Below are positions 26,304 to 32,899 of a DNA stretch of 39,432 nt, in pieces (position 1 is the first letter of the stretch; each line of letters begins with the position of its first letter). Location: the NCBI GenBank assembly GCA_028688815.1, contig JAQTXJ010000017.1:1-39432 (forward strand), in the 5' to 3' direction. Made by a program: the position numbers and the translations under genes. Source of the DNA: a bacterium. GTDB lineage: Bacteria > Hydrothermota > UBA3073 > JACQXS01 > JAQTXJ01. The notes below the pieces were generated by a model, which worked only from the letters and a program-made list of their open reading frames with translations, was not told the DNA's origin and ran no database searches.

Positions 26304-27485
26304 TTAAAGATTCAAAAAGTCAACTGTTTTAGCTTTTGCCCATTTTTCCGCTTCTTCTATTTCTTTGAATGTTGGGCTTGATATAACTTTATGTTTCGAC
26401 ATAACTTTTTCTATGATTCGCGGGATGTCTTCAAATTTTATTTTTTTCTGTAAGAATGCTTTTACGACTTCTTCGTCTGCAGCGTTTAGTACTGCCAGCA
26501 TTGTCCCGCCTATTCTTGCAGACTCATAAGCAAGTTCTAAACAGGAGAATTTCTTGAAGTCGGGTTTACTGAATTCCAGTTTAATGCCGTTTTTGAAATC
26601 CAATTGTTTTGCCATAGAAGGGACTCTCAAAGGGTACGTCAATGCGTACTGGATTGGAAGTTTCATATCGGGCAAACCCATCTGGGCAATAACCGAAGAG
26701 TCCATAAATTCGACCATTGAGTGAACAATTGACTGCGGGTGTATGACGACTTCTATGTTTTTTACAGGCACGTCAAAAAGGACGCTCGCCTCGATAACTT
26801 CGAATCCTTTATTCATAAGAGTAGCCGAATCTATGGTAATCTTTTTCCCCATTTTCCATACCGGATGACGTAATGCAATTTTCGGAGTAATATCCTTTAC
26901 AGATTTCTTATTCCAGAAAGGTCCACCGGATGCCGTTAAAAGTATTCGTTTTACGACGGATTCTTTATTTGATTTACGGTTTGTAGGGGCGTATTGCAAT
27001 ACGCCCCTACTGTAGGAACCAAGACACTGGTGTATTGCGGAATGTTCGGAATCCACTGGCAAAAGAGATGCTTTCGAGGCGCCCAATTCTTTCATAATTA
27101 TCGTCCCGTAAGCAACAAGAGTTTCCTTGTTTGCGATGGCGATTGTTTTATTTGCTTTTATTCCGGCAAGCGTAGGACGAACCCCGATTGAACCGACAAG
27201 TGCGTTCAGTACGATATTCACGTCCGGGTGACTTGCGATTTCACATAAGCCGTCTGTCCCGTTAAGCACTTTGCAGTTGAGTTTTTTTTTATTTATTTTT
27301 GAAGAAGAATTATTTGCGATACATACATATCTTGGTTTAAATTGTTCTATTTGTTTTTGGAGAAGTTCTGTATTTTCGCAACAAGTAAGGGCAAATACTT
27401 TATATTCGGGACCGAGTTTTTGAATGACTTCAAGTGTTGATTTTCCTATGGAACCGGTAGCCCCGAGAATGCATACGTTTTTCAT
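26304..27485 (-). CDS. dxr: 1-deoxy-D-xylulose-5-phosphate reductoisomerase with in-frame palindrome insert
   Basis: Dxr makes MEP from DXP with NADPH, the first committed step of the MEP isoprenoid pathway. From the ATG at 27485 (393 residues) the motifs are complete: NADPH loop LGATGSIGKS, NKETLVAYG, metal/substrate site VDSEHSAI, the flexible-loop region TASGGPFW, ATLMNKGFEVIEA and HPQSIVHSMVEF. Between HQCLGS and VVKRILLTASGGPF there are about 15-18 extra residues (YSRGVLQYAPTNRKSNKES) compared with the usual short connection, and they are encoded by a 28-bp perfect palindrome and its flank. A TTG at 27521 would extend the frame but gives a non-family N-terminus. The gene shares an operon with rseP. 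Confidence 0.93.
   Translation of the reverse strand: MKNVCILGATGSIGKSTLEVIQKLGPEYKVFALTCCENTELLQKQIEQFKPRYVCIANNSSSKINKKKLNCKVLNGTDGLCEIASHPDVNIVLNALVGSIGVRPTLAGIKANKTIAIANKETLVAYGTIIMKELGASKASLLPVDSEHSAIHQCLGSYSRGVLQYAPTNRKSNKESVVKRILLTASGGPFWNKKSVKDITPKIALRHPVWKMGKKITIDSATLMNKGFEVIEASVLFDVPVKNIEVVIHPQSIVHSMVEFMDSSVIAQMGLPDMKLPIQYALTYPLRVPSMAKQLDFKNGIKLEFSKPDFKKFSCLELAYESARIGGTMLAVLNAADEEVVKAFLQKKIKFEDIPRIIEKVMSKHKVISSPTFKEIEEAEKWAKAKTVDFLNL
26983..27010. repeat. Perfect 28-bp palindrome inside dxr
   Basis: The left half GTAGGGGCGTATTG is the exact reverse complement of the right half CAATACGCCCCTAC, with no loop. It encodes part of an insert on the dxr strand (SRGVLQYAPT). It has the same length and the same GTAGGG/CCCTAC ends as the palindrome at 29308-29335. 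Confidence 0.92.
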
Positions 27486-27521
27486 AGATTTGTGATATTT
27501 GACGTTTACCCGATAGAGCAA

Positions 27522-29093
27522 TTAGTAAGTCTTATATCTGAAATCCTGGATTTTGGCAGTTTCTTTTTGTCTGTTCACCCATTCCGTAAAAATCTTTTTG
27601 CCTTCTTCTTCCGACCATATACTGTAGAACTGGGGCATTTCATTTTTTATGGAATCGGCTATGGGTTGAATCCTGTCTAAAGAATGCACTATATAAGATA
27701 TACCTTTAACCACTACGTACATTGTGGTATCTTTTGGAATGTTTACCGCCTGCATAAAGAAGTCAGGTCCTTCCGGCGAGCTGTAAAAATCGAATGTTTC
27801 AGGACTTATTACCGTCAAACCTTTTGCTTTAACGAAGTCTTTAAAACCTTGTTTAAACAAAATAGGAGAATTAATAGACAAGTATTTGTATTTAACTTTA
27901 TCGGTTATGTCGTTAAATTTCGGTATATACTTCTCGGACATCCCGACAGTCATAACAACATAAAAAGCGTTGTCACCTTCTATTGGACCTATAAGTATAG
28001 GTTTCTTTTTAGTCTCAAGATAAGACAAATCAATTTCGTTTATCGGGGCTTCGTCTATCCTGCTTGTTTTCACTGTCATTTTGTATGCTCTTGCCGTTCC
28101 TTCAAAATCAGATTTTGCTTCTTCGACAAAGCTTTCCGCAGTTTCTTCGACTTTACCTATTGTCTCGGTAGAAGGATTTATCGGCAATAATAGAGTTCCT
28201 ACAACGCTATCTTTTTTAACAGAAATATACCAACCCTTATCTTTTTTAACGATACCTGAGTTTTCGGGTTTTTCGGGTAATAAGACGCAGTTATGTGTTC
28301 CGGCTATAGTATCGAGGGGAGTTCCCTGGAGTGCAAGGTTGAGAATTTCTTCTGCCTCTGATTTGGAATCCATTTCGTCATCAACGCTAATTGTTATCGG
28401 GAACATAACATATTTTACGAGTAGTTTGCTTTCTTTCGCAAAAATGTCTTTGTTTTTGTCGTAGTAGTTTTGTATTTCAAATGGGCTTACTTCGGGTTCC
28501 GATTTTACGTATTCCACTTTTAGTTTAGTTCTTCTCTGCAAGAATTCTTCCATAAAGTCTAAGGTAGTCGGTCTAACCGTTCCTACAATCATCTGGTATA
28601 TAACCTGTCTTGGCAATTGAGTTCTCAGCACTTCTTCATAGCTTTTCAGCCATTCAAGGTTTGACGGGTTGCCAATTACGGATAAGTATTTATTGTAATC
28701 AAATTGTCCATTTGTTTGCAAAGAGGTATCTCCTAACAACTGTGGGGGCGGGTTAGTTTTTATGAACTCGACGATGTTTTCATCCGTGATGTTAATTTTT
28801 TTCTTTTGTATTGCGTTGTTAATCAGGACATCTTCCACTAATTTGTTAAAAGCGTTTTTTCCTGCTTCGCTTCTTGATTGCCCGTTTTTAACATAATATT
28901 CCATAAGGTCGCTGTAAGCTTTAAAAGTAATCGGTTCTTTGTTTACCTCTGCTATTATCCCCTGGTCGCGTTTACTTATTTTTCTGGTAGAAAAATCCTG
29001 CATCCCCCAGCCAACGAATATAAAGGCTACGAATACTATTATAAGAAGCCAAAGAAAATATACTGTTTTTTTTCTTAATCTTCGCATCATCAT
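27522..29093 (-). CDS. PpiD/SurA-N-like membrane-anchored periplasmic chaperone
   Basis: The 523-residue protein has a PpiD-type start: short basic N-terminus, one membrane anchor (VYFLWLLIIVFVAFIFVGWGM) and a SurA-N-like helical domain (KEPITFKAYSDLMEYY... NAFNKLVEDVLINNAIQKKKINITDENI). In the C-terminal half I do not see the conserved parvulin motif (GGxLGWF... F... AF), so isomerase activity is doubtful; a chaperone role for outer-membrane or secreted proteins is more likely. A GGGAGGG ribosome binding site precedes the ATG. It is the first gene of the operon with dxr and rseP. Confidence 0.8.
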   Translation of the reverse strand: MMMRRLRKKTVYFLWLLIIVFVAFIFVGWGMQDFSTRKISKRDQGIIAEVNKEPITFKAYSDLMEYYVKNGQSRSEAGKNAFNKLVEDVLINNAIQKKKINITDENIVEFIKTNPPPQLLGDTSLQTNGQFDYNKYLSVIGNPSNLEWLKSYEEVLRTQLPRQVIYQMIVGTVRPTTLDFMEEFLQRRTKLKVEYVKSEPEVSPFEIQNYYDKNKDIFAKESKLLVKYVMFPITISVDDEMDSKSEAEEILNLALQGTPLDTIAGTHNCVLLPEKPENSGIVKKDKGWYISVKKDSVVGTLLLPINPSTETIGKVEETAESFVEEAKSDFEGTARAYKMTVKTSRIDEAPINEIDLSYLETKKKPILIGPIEGDNAFYVVMTVGMSEKYIPKFNDITDKVKYKYLSINSPILFKQGFKDFVKAKGLTVISPETFDFYSSPEGPDFFMQAVNIPKDTTMYVVVKGISYIVHSLDRIQPIADSIKNEMPQFYSIWSEEEGKKIFTEWVNRQKETAKIQDFRYKTY

Positions 29094-29118
29094 AGGTTAT
29101 TTCCCTCCCAAAAATGTA

Positions 29119-29133
29119 TCCGCTTTAGGCGGA
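29119..29133. repeat. TCCGC hairpin upstream of the PpiD-like gene
   Basis: TCCGC-TTTAG-GCGGA, 15 bp, followed by CAAAC. It is the only member of this group in the window that is not close to a gene's stop codon. Confidence 0.7.
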
Positions 29134-29307
29134 CAAACAATTAATAAAAGTTTTTATTTAATAGCCTTAAAATGATTTATTGTCAATTTATATATTTTGG
29201 GATGGTGTTTTTAGTTGGAGCGAGGGCTCCAACCTACCTGTTATCTGTCAAAGGTAGATTAGGAATGTGGAAACGTTAGGGTTGTTTTTGAGAATAGTGT
29301 TGAGTGG

Positions 29308-29335
29308 GTAGGGAACAGGCATGCCTGTTCCCTAC
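29308..29335. repeat. Perfect 28-bp GTAGGG palindrome, intergenic copy
   Basis: The left half GTAGGGAACAGGCA is the exact reverse complement of the right half TGCCTGTTCCCTAC. It matches the dxr palindrome in length and in its terminal six bases, but the centre is different. Confidence 0.9.
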
Positions 29336-29341
29336 GAAAAT

Positions 29342-29400
29342 GAGATTCTTCTCCCGATAACTTGCCTGACGGCAGTCAGGAATCGGGTTCAGAATGACAA
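29342..29400. repeat. CATTCTGAG-family repeat with nested palindrome
   Basis: The outer parts read GAGATTCTTCTC and TTCAGAATGACAA, as in the copies at 32801 and 31223. Between them sit CCCGAT...ATCGGG and, inside that, CCTGAC-GGCA-GTCAGG with a short flank. The structure suggests one palindromic element inserted into another. Confidence 0.75.
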
Positions 29401-29423
29401 AATACATATTCCCTACCTGCTAC

Positions 29424-30320
29424 CTATTCTTTTTTGATGCTCTTAATTCCTTTTGCGCGGTAGTGGTATTTCGTAAGTTCTTTAAGCAAGGGAAATATAA
29501 ATGGTAAGGGGAAATCTATACTCTTTACCAGCAAATTAAACAACCCCGTTTTTTCTATCCATTTGTTGGTTTGTAATACCTCCGACAAGAAAAGCACTTT
29601 TAAGTTTGCGATGTTTTCCGAAGTTTTTCCCTGTGCACGTTCTATAAAACGCAGGGAAGTTTTGCCACGTTCCTCGGCTTTGGAAAAAACGTTCTTTAGT
29701 TTTTCTTTGGTATAAAAACCGTCGACGTGATAAGCGATACAATTGTTGAAAGCATATACGACTTTTACTCCGGCTTTTTTGAGTCGCATTCCAAGTTCTA
29801 CATCCATATATCCCATAAATTTATATTCATCAAACAAACCTACATCCAGGAGTTTTTGTTTTGGGACGGAGCAGTTTTGTATTACGAGTCCGGTATTACA
29901 TATCCCGTCTACCCGCAGGGTTTTGATGCCGAATTTTTCCGGTCTGCTTATGTGTCTGACTACACCCTGGACTGCAATGTCTGGATTCTTTTTATGTAAC
30001 TCAAGGTGGTCGGAAATAAAATTTTTATCTACCAGAACATCCGAATCTACGAAGATAATTATTTCTCCTGATGCATTTTTTATGCCGACGTTTCGCGCTG
30101 CCCAGCATCCTATTCTTTGGGGTAGTCTTATATACTTAAGCTGAGAGTGGACAGTGGTCAGTGGTTGTTGGTCAGAAACTAAATCGTTAGTATTGTCATC
30201 GGAAGCGTCATCAATAATAATAATTTCGTAATCTTTGGCAGATTGGTTTGACAAATGGCTTATGCAATCTTTTAAAACCCAGGAACGGTTTCTTGTCGGA
30301 ATAATTATGGATGCTTTCAT
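29424..30320 (-). CDS. Family 2 glycosyltransferase, paralogue A
   Basis: The 298-residue protein has the GT-A fold start MKASIIIPTRNRSWVLKDC, nucleotide-binding DDASDDNT (37-44), the metal-binding DSD (92-94) in IIFVDSDVLV and the acceptor-side GYMDVELGMRLKKAG. It transfers a sugar from a nucleotide donor, most likely in envelope polysaccharide synthesis. It overlaps the upstream paralogue by 4 nt (ATGA). The loop between the second and third strands holds an unusual VSDQQPLTTVHSQ encoded by a GTGGACAGTGGTCAGTGG stretch (30147-30165 on the plus strand). Confidence 0.88.
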   Translation of the reverse strand: MKASIIIPTRNRSWVLKDCISHLSNQSAKDYEIIIIDDASDDNTNDLVSDQQPLTTVHSQLKYIRLPQRIGCWAARNVGIKNASGEIIIFVDSDVLVDKNFISDHLELHKKNPDIAVQGVVRHISRPEKFGIKTLRVDGICNTGLVIQNCSVPKQKLLDVGLFDEYKFMGYMDVELGMRLKKAGVKVVYAFNNCIAYHVDGFYTKEKLKNVFSKAEERGKTSLRFIERAQGKTSENIANLKVLFLSEVLQTNKWIEKTGLFNLLVKSIDFPLPFIFPLLKELTKYHYRAKGIKSIKKE

Positions 30321-31207
30321 TTTTTTATCTCTGCTGACAATATTCCTTTCGCGCGATAGTGATATTTAACCGCTTTCCTGAACAACGGGAACAAAGGATA
30401 AATAGGAGAATCTATACTGTTCTCAAGAAATTTCATACACGAGGGTTTTTCCACCCACTTATCCGTATTAAGAAATTTTGCTTTGGCAAGTATTTTCTTT
30501 GTATGGGCAATTTGTTCTGCTTTTGCCCCGTGTTTTTTAGTAAAATAATATGCACATTTCCCGCGTTCAAAATGTTTTGAAATATATTCTTTAATGCTTT
30601 TTTTGCCATGAGGCAGGTTAATATGATATGCCTTACATTGTTTAATTGCGTACCTGAATCTTAATCCCAGGTTTTGCAATCGGATACCCAAATCTATATC
30701 TTCGTACCCGACACCAAAAGTTTCATCAAATAACCCAGCCTTTATAAGCCATTCTTTTTTTATGGATGCATTTTGCGATACGAGTATTCCAAAGGACATC
30801 AGGTTGGTATAGAAAAATTTAAACGTTGCTTTTCGTATATCTTTTATATAGCGCACCATACCTTGCAGAATTATATCGGGATATTGTGTATGAATATTGA
30901 TATGGTCTTTAACAAAATCCGGGTGTACCAAAACATCGCTGTCTACGAATATAATAAGTTCGCCTGTTGCTATTTTTATTCCGGCGTTCCTTGCGGCGTG
31001 AGGTCCACTCTGTTTCTCCAATTTTATGTATTTTATATTTGATATTTTATATTTAATTTTTGATATTACGTTGGGGGTGTTATCGGTGGATGCATCGTCT
31101 ATGACGATTACTTCGTAGTCGGAAATGCTCTGGGTTAGAATGTGTTGAAGGCAATCTTTCAATATATAAGCCCTGTTGTGTGTAGGTAAAATTACCGATG
31201 CTTTCAT
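30317..31207 (-). CDS. Family 2 glycosyltransferase, paralogue B
   Basis: A 296-residue GT-A enzyme closely similar in layout to paralogue A: MKASVILPTHNRAYILKDC, DDASTDNT (37-44), DSD (89-91) in IIFVDSDVLV, GYEDIDLGIRLQNLG and a matching C-terminus ending in KYHYRAKGI. The pair arose by tandem duplication. In the same loop where A has its insert, this protein has SKIKYKISNIKYIK, encoded by an AT-rich ATATTT/GATATT repeat (31028-31068). Confidence 0.88.
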   Translation of the reverse strand: MKASVILPTHNRAYILKDCLQHILTQSISDYEVIVIDDASTDNTPNVISKIKYKISNIKYIKLEKQSGPHAARNAGIKIATGELIIFVDSDVLVHPDFVKDHINIHTQYPDIILQGMVRYIKDIRKATFKFFYTNLMSFGILVSQNASIKKEWLIKAGLFDETFGVGYEDIDLGIRLQNLGLRFRYAIKQCKAYHINLPHGKKSIKEYISKHFERGKCAYYFTKKHGAKAEQIAHTKKILAKAKFLNTDKWVEKPSCMKFLENSIDSPIYPLFPLFRKAVKYHYRAKGILSAEIKK

Positions 31208-31435
31208 TTTTTCGTTTTTTTATTTGTCATTCTGAGCGTAGAGAAGAATCTCAATTTTATTTTTTTATGCATAATATAATTGTCATAAATATTTGTCGGG
31301 GTAGTTGTCCAGCTGAGCTGGATTAAAACCCCTACCTACCCTAACACTATAAATTCTAAAATTTTTATCCTCTGCGTTCTCTCTTATTTTTATCTCTATT
31401 ATTTTGTTTGTTCTTTTTCAACTCTAAACTTTCCA
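31208..31435. other. Intergenic region with CATTCTGAG and GGGGTAG repeats
   Basis: It holds a CATTCTGAGCGTAG repeat (31223-31258), a nested palindrome with outer arms GGGGT/ACCCC and an inner CCAGC-TGA-GCTGG (31298-31334), and CTCTGCGTTCTCT-type sequence near 31370-31385. No gene is seen. Confidence 0.65.
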
Positions 31436-32620
31436 TTATTTGTTCTTTGCGAACTCAGCGTCTCTGCGGTGAAAATTTTTTTCTATTCTCTCTGCTATTC
31501 GTTCTGCTCCGCCGGACGGTCCCATCCTGAATTTTCCGATTTTACTCCTTCTCTTTATTTCATCGGGATGTTGCAATAAAAATATTATTTCGTCCACGAC
31601 TTCATCCGGGAAATTTTTAACAACCTTTAAACATCCCCCTAATAAATTTTGCTGGTTATTCATTCGCACGTTCGAAGTTTGCGGGCCTGTTCCTTTGAAC
31701 CCGACTATGGGTTTTCCGAAATACGCTGCCTGTTCGTTTGCCGTTCCCGCTAACCCGATTATAATGTTTGACTGCTCAATTATGTCAACAAAAGTATTGT
31801 AATATAAAAATACTTTTGTGTCTTTTTTTGTCAGAACGCTGATATCATCAGTTGATAATTTCCATCCGTTATTTTGAGAGAGGGGTGCCAGCGTATCCAA
31901 CTTAATAGTATTCGGCAAAGCCGTAACGAACGATAATTTTGGTAAGTTTTTTTGTTCGAGCAATTCAACGACTTGTAGTATTTTGATAAAATTCTTATAG
32001 GCTTCCGTTCGTGAACCGGGAAGTATTCCGATAGTAACAGAATTCTTTTCCGGGGTAAATTTATGTTCGCGTTTCAGTTCGTCAACCATCGGATTTCCGA
32101 CAAACGTTGCGGGAACGTTATTTTTTCGTAAATTATTTGCGGTATATTCGTCGTGAGTAAAAATTTGTTTTATTTGTTTTTTGTGAATCAGGCTTTTCAT
32201 TATCCACAGTTCAACTTTGTAGTGAGGGTTCTGGTAATCGGACTTTGCAGGAGCAAGAAAGAAGATAGGTTTGCGAGCGCCGAGCCATCCCAGAATGAGC
32301 AAAAAAACGTCTCCCGTTATCATAACGGAATCCGTTTTTGGACGAAGTTTTTTAAGAGCGAGGCAATATCTTATGGGAATATAAAATCCCGTTAGTACGT
32401 CAAGAATACCGGCAAGGCTTCTTGTGGTAAATCCGCCGGACGGGGGGACTTTAGTTTTCAGGAGAACGGGGATGTTTCTTTTTTCGTATTCTTCGCCAAA
32501 GGATATGAGAGGAGCGCCGATGATTTCGGTATCGGGGCGCATCTTTTTTAGTGCGGAAGCGATAATGGCGGCGGAGCGGTCTTCGCCGTAACAGTTACTC
32601 AAGAAAAGAACGGTAGGCAT
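31436..32620 (-). CDS. Lipid-A-disaccharide-synthase-related glycosyltransferase
   Basis: The 394-residue protein matches the 'lipid-A-disaccharide synthase related' group rather than true LpxB: LFLSNCYGEDRSAAIIASAL at the start, FVGNPMVDEL before the second domain, the donor-binding GILPGSRTEAYKNF, and VGLAGTANEQAAYFGKPIVGFKGTGPQ. This is a two-Rossmann-domain (GT-B) enzyme; its product is not established. The C-terminal HRRDAEFAKNK is encoded by a CACCGCAGAGACG repeat (31442-31474), so the original C-terminus was probably about ten residues shorter. Upstream, a GCAAGCA/TGCTTGC hairpin starts 10 nt from the ATG. Confidence 0.85.
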   Translation of the reverse strand: MPTVLFLSNCYGEDRSAAIIASALKKMRPDTEIIGAPLISFGEEYEKRNIPVLLKTKVPPSGGFTTRSLAGILDVLTGFYIPIRYCLALKKLRPKTDSVMITGDVFLLILGWLGARKPIFFLAPAKSDYQNPHYKVELWIMKSLIHKKQIKQIFTHDEYTANNLRKNNVPATFVGNPMVDELKREHKFTPEKNSVTIGILPGSRTEAYKNFIKILQVVELLEQKNLPKLSFVTALPNTIKLDTLAPLSQNNGWKLSTDDISVLTKKDTKVFLYYNTFVDIIEQSNIIIGLAGTANEQAAYFGKPIVGFKGTGPQTSNVRMNNQQNLLGGCLKVVKNFPDEVVDEIIFLLQHPDEIKRRSKIGKFRMGPSGGAERIAERIEKNFHRRDAEFAKNK

Positions 32621-32892
32621 TATTGTAATGCAAGCATCCTGCTTGCTGATAATTGATCCTGTTTGTTAATAGAATGTAATGCAAGCATCTTGCTTGCTGA
32701 TATCAGATATAATGTATATTAGACATAAATAATGTCAACAAATAACAGATATAGCGAACAGTTTAGTGAGTTGAGTTAGTAAGAGAAAGAAAGAAAAGAT
32801 AGATTCTTCGCTACGCTCAGAATGACAAATAAGGGGGAAAAGGATTGAGATTCTTCGTAAACTCAGGATAGAATTCCCTAAGAATTAAAATT
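32621..32892. other. Intergenic region with two GCAAGCA hairpins and other repeats
   Basis: Contains two copies of the GCAAGCATC(C/T)TGCTTGC palindrome (32630-32646 and 32681-32697, 51 bp apart), a TTGAGTTAGTAAG stretch (32772-32783), two CATTCTGAG-family copies (32801-32830 and 32845-32872) and the start of a CCCTAAGAATT palindrome reaching into the TonB receptor gene. Confidence 0.7.
32630..32697. repeat. Two copies of a GCAAGCATCTTGCTTGC palindrome
   Basis: Copy one (32630-32646) and copy two (32681-32697) each have 7-bp arms GCAAGCA/TGCTTGC with a 3-base centre and share TGTAAT before and TGAT(A/T) after. A third, identical 17-bp core occurs at 39330-39346 within a signal-peptide coding sequence, also preceded by AATGTA. 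Confidence 0.85.
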
Positions 32893-32899
32893 CTAAGGG
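32876..32899. repeat. CCCTAAGAATT palindrome at the 3' end of the TonB receptor gene
   Basis: Arms CCCTAAGAATT (32876-32886) and AATTCTAAGGG (32889-32899) pair with one mismatch. A second copy of the whole element, with the same flanks (GAAT before and CTTCTA after), lies at 34927-34963. On the minus strand the repeat supplies the TAG stop of the receptor gene and its last codons. Confidence 0.8.

Larger units (their letters stand above)
29094..29423. other. Intergenic repeat island between the GT2 genes and the PpiD-like gene
   Basis: About 330 bases with at least four palindromic elements: a TCCGC hairpin (29119-29133), GTTGGAGC-GAGG-GCTCCAAC (29215-29234), a perfect 28-bp GTAGGG palindrome (29308-29335), and a CATTCTGAG-family copy split by a nested palindrome (29342-29400). 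No coding frame is convincing. Confidence 0.7.
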
